The notes below the pieces were generated by a model. It ran no database searches, had not been told where the DNA came from, and was given only the letters and a program-made list of their open reading frames with translations. Shown here in pieces: positions 1 through 7,396 of a DNA stretch of 64,000 nt. The stretch lies in NCBI GenBank assembly GCA_036563805.1, contig DATCLS010000093.1, forward strand, positions 29,427 through 93,426, in the 5' to 3' direction. The stretch is from DATCLS01 sp036563805. GTDB lineage: Bacteria; Actinomycetota; Acidimicrobiia; Acidimicrobiales; VFJN01. Position numbers and translations under genes: made by a program. Every line of letters begins with the position of its first letter. The first letter of the stretch is position 1.

Positions 1-450
1 GAGCTGGCCCGCCGACCCCGGATCGTGGTCGGCAGCCGGGCCGACCTGGCCGAGGGCGGCCCCGAGCGGGCGCTGGACGCCGCCGGCGACGCGCCCGTCG
101 ACCTGGTGGTGTCGGCCGTGACCGGCCACGGCATCGATCGGCTGGTCGGGCGCCTGGCCGACGAGGTGCGCGCCGCCCGGGCCGCGGTGCCGGACCGGGG
201 CCAGTTCGTCGTCCACCGGCCGGTGCGCGAGGGCTACGAGGTCTACCGCGACGGGGCCGAGTGGGTCGTGGAGGGCCGGGAGGCCGTCCGGGCCGTGGCG
301 CTGTCCGACCTCACCCGGCCCGACGCCCTGGCCGAGGCCCAGCGCCGGCTCCGACGCCTGGGCATCGACCGGGCGCTGGCCCGGGCCGGCGCCCAGCCGG
401 GCGACCCCGTGCGCATCGGCTCGCTCACGTTCGACTACCAGGACGATTGA
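1..450 (+). CDS. obg: GTPase Obg/CgtA, C-terminal fragment
   Basis: The reading frame is open from base 1, so the gene begins left of the window and only about the last 149 codons are present. The visible part holds the end of the GTPase domain (VVGSR, then a VVSAVTGHGIDRL segment like the G5 SA loop) followed by the Obg C-terminal (OCT) domain, with GYEVYRDGAEWVVEGREAV and the closing GDPVRIGSLTFDY. Obg proteins are ribosome-associated GTPases acting in large-subunit maturation. proB follows in the same direction after 128 bp, matching the common actinobacterial order obg-proB. Confidence 0.93.
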   Translation, partial: ELARRPRIVVGSRADLAEGGPERALDAAGDAPVDLVVSAVTGHGIDRLVGRLADEVRAARAAVPDRGQFVVHRPVREGYEVYRDGAEWVVEGREAVRAVALSDLTRPDALAEAQRRLRRLGIDRALARAGAQPGDPVRIGSLTFDYQDD

Positions 451-578
451 CCGGATCGGGGGCGGGATCTCGTGCGGCCTCCCGCGGCTGCGAGCGCGAG
501 GATTGAGGGACCTATGAGGGCTGGTTCCGCCGCAGCTTCCACCACACCTGCCGCCGCGTCCCCATCCGTCCACCTCCC

Positions 579-1670
579 ATGATCATCGTCGCCAAGATCG
601 GCTCCTCCTCGATCACCGACGAGTCAGGCGAGATCTCCGCCTCCGACATCGCCAAGTTCTGCCGAGAGGTCGCCGCCCTGCGTCAGCAGGGGCACCGGGT
701 GGTGATCGTGACCAGCGGGGCCATCGCCGCTGGCCTTCCCGCCCTCGGCATGGACCCGGCCCACCCGCCCGACGCCGTCACACTCCAGGCGGTGTCCGCC
801 ATCGGCCAGAGCCGCCTCATGCGGGTGTACGACGCGGCGCTGGCCGAGGGCGGCCTGACCGGCGGCCAAGTGCTGCTGGTGCCGCACGACTTCATGATCC
901 GGCAGCAGTACCTGCACGCCCGCTCGACCCTGACGCGGCTGCTCGAGCTCGGCGTCGTGCCGGTCGTCAACGAGAACGACGCCCTGGCCGACGACGAGAT
1001 CCGGTTCGGCGACAACGACCGCTTGGCCGCTCTGGTGGCGCACCTGGTCAACGCCGACCTGCTCGTGCTGCTCACCGACCAGCCGGGCCTGCTCACCGCC
1101 GATCCGCGGTTCAGCAGCCAGGCCTCGCTGATCGAGGAGATCGTCGAGGTCGACCACACGCTCGAGGCGCTGGCCGGGGGCGTGGGGTCCGACCGGGGGA
1201 GCGGCGGCATGGCCTCCAAGCTGGCGGCGGCCAAGATCGCGGCCTGGTCGGGGGTGCGGGCGGTCATCGCCCACGCTGGCCGGGCCGACGTGCTGCTCGA
1301 CGCGGCCAACGGCACGCCGGGCGTCGGCACGGTCGTCGTCGCCCGCCGGCGCCGGCTCCCCGCCCGCAAGCTGTGGATCGCGTTCGCCGTCGGGTCGTCC
1401 GGCACCGTGTTCGTCGACGAGGGTGCCCGCAAGGCGCTGACCGAGCGGGGCGTGTCCCTGCTGCCAGCCGGCGTCACCGGGGTGAAGGGCGGGTTCTCGG
1501 CGGGCGACGCCGTCGAGATCGCCGACCCCGACGGCGAGGTGTTCGCCAAGGGCCTCACCCGCCTCGACGCCGCCGGGCTCCGCGAGGTGGCGGGGCTCCA
1601 CACCGCCGACCTGCCCGAGGGGTTCACGCACGAGGTCGTCCACCGCGACGACCTGGTCGTCCTGCCCTGA
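579..1670 (+). CDS. proB: Glutamate 5-kinase (proline biosynthesis)
   Basis: ProB phosphorylates glutamate to gamma-glutamyl phosphate, the first step of proline synthesis. The 363-residue protein has the full two-domain layout: an amino-acid-kinase domain (AKIGSSSITD at the N-terminus, VIVTSGAIAAG, VVNENDALADDEIRFGDND, SGGMASKL) and a C-terminal PUA domain from about residue 268 (KLWIAFAVGSSGTVFVDEG). The ATG at 579 starts the conserved N-terminus, but no clear Shine-Dalgarno sequence precedes it. The partner proA is not adjacent; it lies about 23 kb downstream on the same strand. Confidence 0.96.
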   Translation: MIIVAKIGSSSITDESGEISASDIAKFCREVAALRQQGHRVVIVTSGAIAAGLPALGMDPAHPPDAVTLQAVSAIGQSRLMRVYDAALAEGGLTGGQVLLVPHDFMIRQQYLHARSTLTRLLELGVVPVVNENDALADDEIRFGDNDRLAALVAHLVNADLLVLLTDQPGLLTADPRFSSQASLIEEIVEVDHTLEALAGGVGSDRGSGGMASKLAAAKIAAWSGVRAVIAHAGRADVLLDAANGTPGVGTVVVARRRRLPARKLWIAFAVGSSGTVFVDEGARKALTERGVSLLPAGVTGVKGGFSAGDAVEIADPDGEVFAKGLTRLDAAGLREVAGLHTADLPEGFTHEVVHRDDLVVLP

Positions 1671-1879
1671 ACGGGGCGGGCCCGGCGCGAGCCCCGCCCG
1701 AGCCGCCTCTGCGTCGACGCTCGGTTACGGATAGCGGCGGTTGTCGCTGGTCGTGGCACAGGCTGTGGCGAGCCTCCCACGGTCGGTCGAGATCGCGCTA
1801 CCTTGCGCGTCGCAACCGACTGGGGAGCGCGGCCCCGGCCAGGGAGCTGGGGTCGCCTTCGAAGGACAGGAGCCACGCC

Positions 1880-2569
1880 GTGCCCTTCACCGACCAGGCC
1901 GAAACCGACACCGACGCGGGCGCGGCCGTCCGCACCGACGGGGCCGGCCCGCCGCGCCGGGGCTGGCTGGGTGGCGCCGGCGCCCGGCTCGGGGCGCCGC
2001 GGGGCCGCGTGGCCGGCCTCGTGTGGTTCCTGTCGCGCCACGGGCGCTACGGGCGGGCCCTCATGCTCCACGAGCACGTGCGGGAGCGGTGGCGGCGCGG
2101 CGGCTTCCGGGGCGGCACGGGCCCGGCCGCCGTTGCGGCGGGACCGGGCGGCGGCGCACGGCCGGACGGCATGCGGCGGCACGGGGGCGTGCGGGCGACG
2201 GCGGCATCGGCGGGCGGCCTGGTGACCGCCGCCGTTCGGTTCGACGGCGGCGCGGTCCAGCAGCACACGGTGGGTGCAGCCGTGTGGTGGGCGGCGCTGA
2301 CCGGGCGCCTGGCGGCCGGCCGGCCGCGGCGCGAGGCGGTCGTGGGGGCGGTGGCCGCCCTGCTGGCGGCGCCCGTGCTCGCCCTGGCGGCCGTGCTGGT
2401 CGGCGCGCTCTGCGCCGCCGGCCTGGGGTTCCGGGCCCTCTCGGCGGTGGGCGGCTCGGTCCGGGGCGCGCTGCGGGGCTCGCTGCGCGGCGCCCTGTCT
2501 CGACCGGAGGCCGGCGACGATCCCGCCGCCGTCCCGTCCCGCCGGGCGTTCGACTGGACGCCCTCGTGA
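1880..2569 (+). CDS. Hypothetical protein with one hydrophobic segment
   Basis: Not recognised as a known family. The GTG at 1880 is preceded by AAGGACAGGAG, a good ribosome binding site, which supports this start. The 229-residue product has a polar Ala/Gly/Arg-rich N-terminal half and one long hydrophobic stretch around residues 150-180 (AVVGAVAALLAAPVLALAAV), so it is probably membrane-associated. The tail is Arg/Gly-rich (SVRGALRGSLRGALSR). A TACCTT box at 1799-1804 could be its -10 element. It stands alone between proB and the SGNH hydrolase gene. Confidence 0.6.
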   Translation: MPFTDQAETDTDAGAAVRTDGAGPPRRGWLGGAGARLGAPRGRVAGLVWFLSRHGRYGRALMLHEHVRERWRRGGFRGGTGPAAVAAGPGGGARPDGMRRHGGVRATAASAGGLVTAAVRFDGGAVQQHTVGAAVWWAALTGRLAAGRPRREAVVGAVAALLAAPVLALAAVLVGALCAAGLGFRALSAVGGSVRGALRGSLRGALSRPEAGDDPAAVPSRRAFDWTPS

Positions 2570-2596
2570 GCGGGCGCCCGCGGGGTCGGCCGGCGG

Positions 2597-2650
2597 CCAC
2601 TTCGAGTGGGAGTGACCTCGGCGGGTGACCACCTCGAGTGGGAGTGACCT
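2597..2650 (+). promoter_or_regulatory. Two 22-bp repeats with internal dyads, 32 bp apart
   Basis: Two 22-bp copies (2597-2618 and 2629-2650) differ at one base. Each contains an inverted repeat: CCACT-TCG-AGTGG in the first and CCAC-CTCGA-GTGG in the second. The 32-bp period is close to three helical turns, so bound proteins would face the same side. A TAGAGT box (2675-2680) lies 25 bp downstream and could be the -10 element of the SGNH gene at 2759. This looks like a paired operator or activator site; the binding protein is unknown. Confidence 0.55.
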
Positions 2651-2674
2651 CCCGCGGGCGGCGGCCACGCAGCG

Positions 2675-2680
2675 TAGAGT
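2675..2680 (+). promoter_or_regulatory. Probable -10 box of the SGNH hydrolase gene
   Basis: TAGAGT matches the actinobacterial TANNNT pattern and lies 78 bp upstream of the ATG at 2759. No convincing -35 hexamer is visible, which would fit a promoter that depends on an activator bound at the paired repeats immediately upstream. Confidence 0.35.
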
Positions 2681-2758
2681 CTGTCCGAGCCGACGGGACG
2701 ACCGCGGCCGCCGGACGGGGCCCGGCACGCCACGACGAGGAGGGGACAGGCACAGACC

Positions 2759-4690
2759 ATGCCGCGTTGGTCCACGCTCCGTGGGGCGATCGTGGCCCTG
2801 GTCGCCGTGGCCGCGGTGGTCGGGTGGGCGTTCGTGCGGCCCGGCGACGCCGGCCGGTCGGAGCCCCAGGGTGACGGCGATCCCCGGGCCCTGCGGGCCG
2901 AGCCGTCCGCCGGGGCGCCGGCCACGGAGGGTGGTCAGGGGGGCGACCCGCCCCGGGTCCTGATCTTCGGCGACTCCATCGCCGACCAGGCGGGCAGCAG
3001 CGCCGCCTTCGCCCTCGAGCAGGTCGGGATCGAGACCGAGGTCATGACCCTGTGGGGTCAGGGCCTGTTCGCCCGGGAGGAGTACGACCTGGGCGTGTCC
3101 AACCCCAATCCGCCCGACGGCACGATGATGGCCGCCGCCTCCCACGCCGTCGCCGAGTTCGACCCCGACGTCGTCGCCGTCTACACCAACCACAACTACT
3201 GGCCGCCGTACCCGCGGGACGCGGCGGGCCACGAGATCGAGCTGGGCTCCCCGGCTTTCGACGAGATGGCTCGCACGCAGCTGGCCGAGCTGACGCGGCG
3301 CCTGTCCGCCCGGGGGGCGGCGGTCTACCTGGTCGAGCCGGCCCCCGGCCGCCCGGGCGAGGGCGCCGCCGACAACCCGATCTGGGCCAGCTACCAGGCC
3401 GTGCGCCGGGAGCTGGGGCTGGGGGTGCTGACCGCCGGCCGGGCCCTCGCGTCGCCGTCGGGGACCTGGGTCGACACGTTGCCGGACTGCCGCGGCGAGC
3501 CGCTCGAGGTCCGCCCCGGCGGCGACCTCCACCTGACCTACTTCGGCGCCGGCCGCATGGGCACCGAGCTGGCCCGCCAGCTGGCGGGCGCGCTGGGCGT
3601 GCCACCCGGGGGCATCCGGGCGCCGGCCGAGGCGCCGGTGGCCATGCTGCCGCTCGGCGACGGGTACCGGCTCGTGACCTGCGACGGCGCCACGTTCGCG
3701 TTCGGGAGCGAGGCGTCGTCCGCCCGCCGCCTCGACCTGGGGGCCGACCGGCCCGCCGGCGACCCGGTGGTGGCCGCCACCGCCGCCCCGCCCGGCGACC
3801 GGGCGTGGGCCGTGACCGCGGGCGGCCGGGTGCTCGAGGCGGGCGGTGCCCCGCCGATCGGCGACGCCGCGCTGCGGCCGGGCGAGCGGGCCGTGGGCAT
3901 CGCCGCCACCGACTCGGGCGAGGGCTACTGGGTAGCGACCAGCCGGGGGCGCGTCCAGGCGTTCGGCGACGCCGAAGAGCTGGAGCCGGCGACATCGGGC
4001 CGGGGCGGGGCCGACGGCGCGCCGGTGGCGGCGGACGCCGGCGCCGGGAACGCCGGCGCCGGGGCCGCCGACGCCGATCCCGGCGGCGACCCCGGTCCGG
4101 GGGTGGTGGCCATGGCCGGCACGCCCGACCACCGGGGCTACTGGCTGCTCCACGCCTCCGGGCGGGTCGAGGCGTTCGGGACCGCCCGCCACCTGGGCGA
4201 CCTGCGGTCCGAGCGGCCGGACGCCCCGCTGGCCGCCATCGCCCCCCACCCCGACGGCGACGGCTACTGGATCCTCGACCGGGGCGGCGGTGTCCACGGC
4301 TTCGGCTCGGCCCGCAGCCTCGGGTCGGCCGGCAACCAGCCCCTGGTCCGTCTGGGGGAGTGGCGGAGCCTCAGCGACCACGACACCGAGCCCGTGCCGC
4401 CGGCGTCGTTCCCGACCTCCGCCGTGGCGCTGCTCCCCACCGAGACCGGCGACGGCTACTGGGTGTGGCTCGCCAACGGGGCGATGTGCCGGTTCGGCGA
4501 TGCCCGGGCCCACGGCAGCATCCACCGGGCCGAGCTCGACCAGGTCATGTTGTTCCTCGGCCTGCCGTACTACGGGGAGGGCCCGTGCCGGCAGGACGTC
4601 GGGTTCGGCGGCCTGAGCGAGGCGCAGATCGACGCCGGCCAGGAGGCCGGCGACGCCCCGCTCGGCGGCTCCTCGCCCCGCCATCCCTGA
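2759..4690 (+). CDS. Membrane-anchored SGNH hydrolase with C-terminal propeller-like repeats
   Basis: 643 residues. The N-terminus carries a signal anchor (residues 8-26, RGAIVALVAVAAVVGWAFV), so the bulk is probably extracytoplasmic. An SGNH hydrolase domain follows: block I GDS at 71-73 (VLIFGDSIADQAG) and a late GGDLHLTYFGAGRMG segment supplying the Asp-x-x-His pair. The second half contains repeats of about 45-60 residues built around GYW(V/L)...G.V.AFG.A..LG (for example GYWVATSRGRVQAFGDA and GYWLLHASGRVEAFGTA), a pattern I associate with secreted actinobacterial repeat proteins that fold as propeller blades. GAGGAGGGG precedes the ATG. The likely role is esterase or deacetylase action on envelope glycans; the substrate cannot be read from sequence. 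Confidence 0.8.
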   Translation: MPRWSTLRGAIVALVAVAAVVGWAFVRPGDAGRSEPQGDGDPRALRAEPSAGAPATEGGQGGDPPRVLIFGDSIADQAGSSAAFALEQVGIETEVMTLWGQGLFAREEYDLGVSNPNPPDGTMMAAASHAVAEFDPDVVAVYTNHNYWPPYPRDAAGHEIELGSPAFDEMARTQLAELTRRLSARGAAVYLVEPAPGRPGEGAADNPIWASYQAVRRELGLGVLTAGRALASPSGTWVDTLPDCRGEPLEVRPGGDLHLTYFGAGRMGTELARQLAGALGVPPGGIRAPAEAPVAMLPLGDGYRLVTCDGATFAFGSEASSARRLDLGADRPAGDPVVAATAAPPGDRAWAVTAGGRVLEAGGAPPIGDAALRPGERAVGIAATDSGEGYWVATSRGRVQAFGDAEELEPATSGRGGADGAPVAADAGAGNAGAGAADADPGGDPGPGVVAMAGTPDHRGYWLLHASGRVEAFGTARHLGDLRSERPDAPLAAIAPHPDGDGYWILDRGGGVHGFGSARSLGSAGNQPLVRLGEWRSLSDHDTEPVPPASFPTSAVALLPTETGDGYWVWLANGAMCRFGDARAHGSIHRAELDQVMLFLGLPYYGEGPCRQDVGFGGLSEAQIDAGQEAGDAPLGGSSPRHP

Positions 4691-4802
4691 CGGCGGAGCC
4701 CGCTCCCCTGGCGCTGGTGGGTGGGCGGGGCGGTCACCGTCGCCGGGCGCGATCCGCCCGAGGTCGGTGGGTGGTCCGGGGGCGGCACGGAAAGATGGGG
4801 GC

Positions 4803-6203
4803 GTGGACACGCGTCGCGAGCTCGACCCGGAGCTGGGGGAGCGGCTGGCCGCCGCCGTCGGCCGCGACCACGTCGTGACCGACCCCGACGTGCGGGCCGG
4901 GCACGAGGTCGACTGGACCGGCCGGTGGCGGGGGCGGGCGCTGGCCGTCGTGCGGCCGGCCTCCACCGACGAGGTGGCGGCGGTCGTGCGGGCCTGCCGC
5001 GCCGCCGGCGTGGCCCTCGTGCCCCAGGGCGGCAACACCGGCCTGGTCGGCGGGGGCGTGCCCCGCCCCGAGGGCGACCAGGTGGTCCTGTCCACCGCCC
5101 GGCTGCGGGCCGTGGGTGAGGTGGACCGGGCGGCCCGCCAGCTCCTGGTCGGCGCCGGCGTCACGCTGGAGGCCGCCCAGGCCGCGGCGGCGGCCGCGGG
5201 CTTCGAGGTCGGCATCGACCTGGCGGCCCGGGCGTCGTGCACGGTGGGCGGGATGGTGGCCACCAACGCCGGCGGCATCCACGTCGTCCGGAACGGCACG
5301 ATGCGGGCCCGGGCGGCCGGGGTCGAGGCCGTGCTGGCCGACGGGTCGGTGATCCGGCGGCTGTCCGGCCTCCCCAAGGACGCCGCCGGCTACGACCTCA
5401 CCGGCCTGCTGGTGGGCAGCGAGGGCACGCTCGGCGTGGTCACCCGGGTCCTGCTGGCGCTCGTGCCCCGACCGGTCGAGCGGATCACGGCCGCCCTCGG
5501 TGTCGGCTCGCTGGCCGAGGCGGTGGCGGTGGTCGGTCGCCTAGCGGCCCGGCTGCCGGGGCTGGAGGCGGCCGAGGTCTGCTTCGCCGACGGGATCGAT
5601 CTGGTCGAGCGCCAGCTGGGCGTGCCCCCGACGCTGCCCGAGCGCCCGCCGGTCACGCTCGTGGTGGAGGCCGGCGCGTGGTCGGACGCCGCGGCCGGCG
5701 TCCTCGCCGAGGAGATGGCGGCGGCGGTGGCGGCCTGCCCCGAGGTGGGGGCGACGGCGGTGGCCACCGAGGAGGCGACCCGGGCCCGGCTGTGGGAGGG
5801 CCGGGAGCGCCACACCGAGGCGATCGCCACGCTGGGCGTGCCCCACAAGCTCGACGTCGGCGTCCCGCTGGCCCGGCTGGCCGCCTTCGAGGCCGACGTC
5901 CGCGACCGGGTGGCGGCGGTCGCCCCGGGCGCCACGTGCGTGCTGTTCGGGCACGTCGGCGATGGCAACCTCCACGTGAACGTCGTCGGCCCCGACCCGG
6001 GGGACGAGACGGTGGACGCCGCGGTTCTGGAGGTCACCGCCCGGCACGGCGGCACCATCTCGTCGGAGCACGGGGTCGGCGTGGCCAAGCGGCCGTTCCT
6101 GGAGCTGACCCGCTCGCCAGAGGAGGTCGCCGCCATGCGGGCCATCAAGGCGGCCCTCGACCCGGGCGGGCTGCTCAACCCCGGCGTGCTGTTCGGCGGG
6201 TGA
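4803..6203 (+). CDS. FAD-binding oxidoreductase (GlcD / D-2-hydroxyacid dehydrogenase-like)
   Basis: A 466-residue flavoprotein of the vanillyl-alcohol-oxidase superfamily. The FAD-binding PCMH domain covers about residues 40-215 (PQGGNTGLVGGGVPR, then TVGGMVATNAGGIHVVRNGTMR). The FAD-oxidase C-terminal domain shows GHVGDGNLHVNV and GTISSEHGVGVAKR, both diagnostic for the GlcD / D-lactate dehydrogenase / D-2-hydroxyglutarate dehydrogenase group. The exact substrate is not determinable; these enzymes oxidise D-2-hydroxyacids and pass electrons to an acceptor. The GTG at 4803 was chosen because homology begins shortly after it; an in-frame start at 4767 would add 12 unconserved residues. Confidence 0.88.
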   Translation: MDTRRELDPELGERLAAAVGRDHVVTDPDVRAGHEVDWTGRWRGRALAVVRPASTDEVAAVVRACRAAGVALVPQGGNTGLVGGGVPRPEGDQVVLSTARLRAVGEVDRAARQLLVGAGVTLEAAQAAAAAAGFEVGIDLAARASCTVGGMVATNAGGIHVVRNGTMRARAAGVEAVLADGSVIRRLSGLPKDAAGYDLTGLLVGSEGTLGVVTRVLLALVPRPVERITAALGVGSLAEAVAVVGRLAARLPGLEAAEVCFADGIDLVERQLGVPPTLPERPPVTLVVEAGAWSDAAAGVLAEEMAAAVAACPEVGATAVATEEATRARLWEGRERHTEAIATLGVPHKLDVGVPLARLAAFEADVRDRVAAVAPGATCVLFGHVGDGNLHVNVVGPDPGDETVDAAVLEVTARHGGTISSEHGVGVAKRPFLELTRSPEEVAAMRAIKAALDPGGLLNPGVLFGG

Positions 6204-6266
6204 CGGGGCGCGCCCCGACCCCGCGCCCGACCAGGGCGGCCCGGCGGCGCCCGACCGCCCCGCGGG

Positions 6267-6539
6267 CTACGGCGTGCGCCGCAGCGTGTGCTTGTGGTGC
6301 TCGTCGACGACGACGGACGTGAGCAGCGCCAGCAACCCGCCGCCCCAGGCGAGCCACGACAGCGTCGCCAGGCCGACGGTCAGGAGCACGGCGCCGCTGA
6401 CCAGCAGCAGGGCGACCGTGACCACCGTGCCGATCTCGGCACGCCGCAATGCGTGGAGCCGTCTCACGAACGCCGGGTCTTCCCGCTTCAGCGCCTGCTC
6501 GATCTCGTGGATCGTCCGGCTGACCTGCTCCTCGTTCAT
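6267..6539 (-). CDS. DUF3040 family small membrane protein
   Basis: A 90-residue protein with the DUF3040 pattern: a cytoplasmic helix (MNEEQVSRTIHEIEQALKRED) followed by two membrane segments (VVTVALLLVSGAVLLTVGLA and WLAWGGGLLALLTSVVV) and a short basic tail. The ATG at 6539 is preceded by GGGAGGTGGCCA, an excellent ribosome binding site, so the in-frame start at 6563 is unlikely. The function of DUF3040 is unknown; it is common in actinobacteria. It is divergent from the tetR gene and shares a 94-bp promoter region with it. Confidence 0.82.
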   Translation of the reverse strand: MNEEQVSRTIHEIEQALKREDPAFVRRLHALRRAEIGTVVTVALLLVSGAVLLTVGLATLSWLAWGGGLLALLTSVVVDEHHKHTLRRTP

Positions 6540-6604
6540 TGGCCACCTCCCGGCGGTCGCCACCTTCCGGTGGGTAGCTCCCCCCTTGGCTACATCGTTA
6601 GTTT

Positions 6605-6635
6605 ACTCACCCGTACAGGAAAGGATTGGGTAAGT
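6605..6635 (+). promoter_or_regulatory. Imperfect inverted repeat at the tetR start
   Basis: ACTCACCC (6605-6612) and GGGTAAGT (6628-6635) form inverted arms with one mismatch, separated by 15 bp and running onto the GTG start of the TetR gene. The position would suit an autoregulatory TetR operator, but the symmetry is modest. Confidence 0.3.
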
Positions 6636-7308
6636 GTCCGACGCCGCTGCCGACGCCGCCCAGGTCGCCGACGCCGCGGGCGCCACCCCTGCGGCCGCCG
6701 ACGCGCGCCCAGGCGCCGAGCGGCCGACGCGCGGGCGCCCGCGGGACGGTGCCGTCGACGCCGCCATCCTCGACGCCACCGAGCGGTCGCTGGCCAGCCG
6801 GGGCTACGAGGCCATGACCGTCGAGCAGGTGGCGGCCGCGGCCGGGGTGTCCAAGCCGACGATCTACCTGCGGTACCGGTCCAAGGCCGAGCTCGTGGCG
6901 GCCATGATCGACCGGCTCCGGCTGCCGCTCCCCGAGCTCGACGGCACCTCGGCCCGCCGCGACCTCGAACGCCTCATCGAGCAGCAGGACGAGTGGGTCG
7001 AGCGCCACGGCGTGCGCCTGGTGGCCGCCGTCCTGCTCGAGGAGGCCGACCACCCCGAGCTGCTGGAGCGGTTCCGCGAGCGGGTCGTCCACCCGGCCCG
7101 CGCCGCCTTCGTTCAGGTGCTGCGGGCCGGCATCGCCCGCGGCGAGCTGCGGGAGGGGGCCGACGACGACGAGGTCGTCGACATCCTCACGGGCGCCTAC
7201 TGGGGCCGGGCCTGGACCGCCGACCGCCCGCCCGGGCAGGGGGGGTGGCCGGCCAGGCTCGTCGACGTCGTGCTCCGGGGGCTCTACGCCCAGCCGGCCC
7301 TGCCCTGA
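6634..7308 (+). CDS. TetR/AcrR family transcriptional regulator
   Basis: 224 residues with a polar Ala-rich leader (residues 1-40) and then a TetR HTH: DAAILDATERSLASRGYEAM, VEQVAAAAGVSKPTIYLRY and SKAELVAAMI, the canonical helices 1-4. The C-terminal half is a helical ligand-binding domain ending in AYWGRAWTADRPP. The GTG at 6634 is preceded by ACAGGAAAGG. It is divergent from DUF3040 and 80-90 bp upstream of the kinase gene. Effector and target genes are not evident; autoregulation and control of DUF3040 are plausible. Confidence 0.88.
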   Translation: MSDAAADAAQVADAAGATPAAADARPGAERPTRGRPRDGAVDAAILDATERSLASRGYEAMTVEQVAAAAGVSKPTIYLRYRSKAELVAAMIDRLRLPLPELDGTSARRDLERLIEQQDEWVERHGVRLVAAVLLEEADHPELLERFRERVVHPARAAFVQVLRAGIARGELREGADDDEVVDILTGAYWGRAWTADRPPGQGGWPARLVDVVLRGLYAQPALP

Positions 7309-7374
7309 CGGTCCCCGATGACCGCCCTGATGGCGGCCCGCCGGGGCCGGTGCCACCGGGGGTGGGGGTGCCGG

Positions 7375-7380
7375 TAGCCT
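7375..7380 (+). promoter_or_regulatory. -10 box of the kinase gene
   Basis: TAGCCT is followed by exactly 7 nt and then an in-frame TTG (7388); an ATG lies 9 nt further on. The same TAGCCT-7 nt-start layout occurs before the MoxR gene at 35068. It implies a leaderless or 9-nt-leader transcript. Confidence 0.5.
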
Positions 7381-7396
7381 CGCCCCGTTGGCTGAG

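Noticed and set aside
683..5377. A 1564-codon open frame on the minus strand
   Set aside because: It runs antisense to obvious genes (proB, SGNH hydrolase, FAD oxidase), has only Arg/Ala/Pro/Gly-rich composition and no domain; very high GC removes stop codons from antisense frames.
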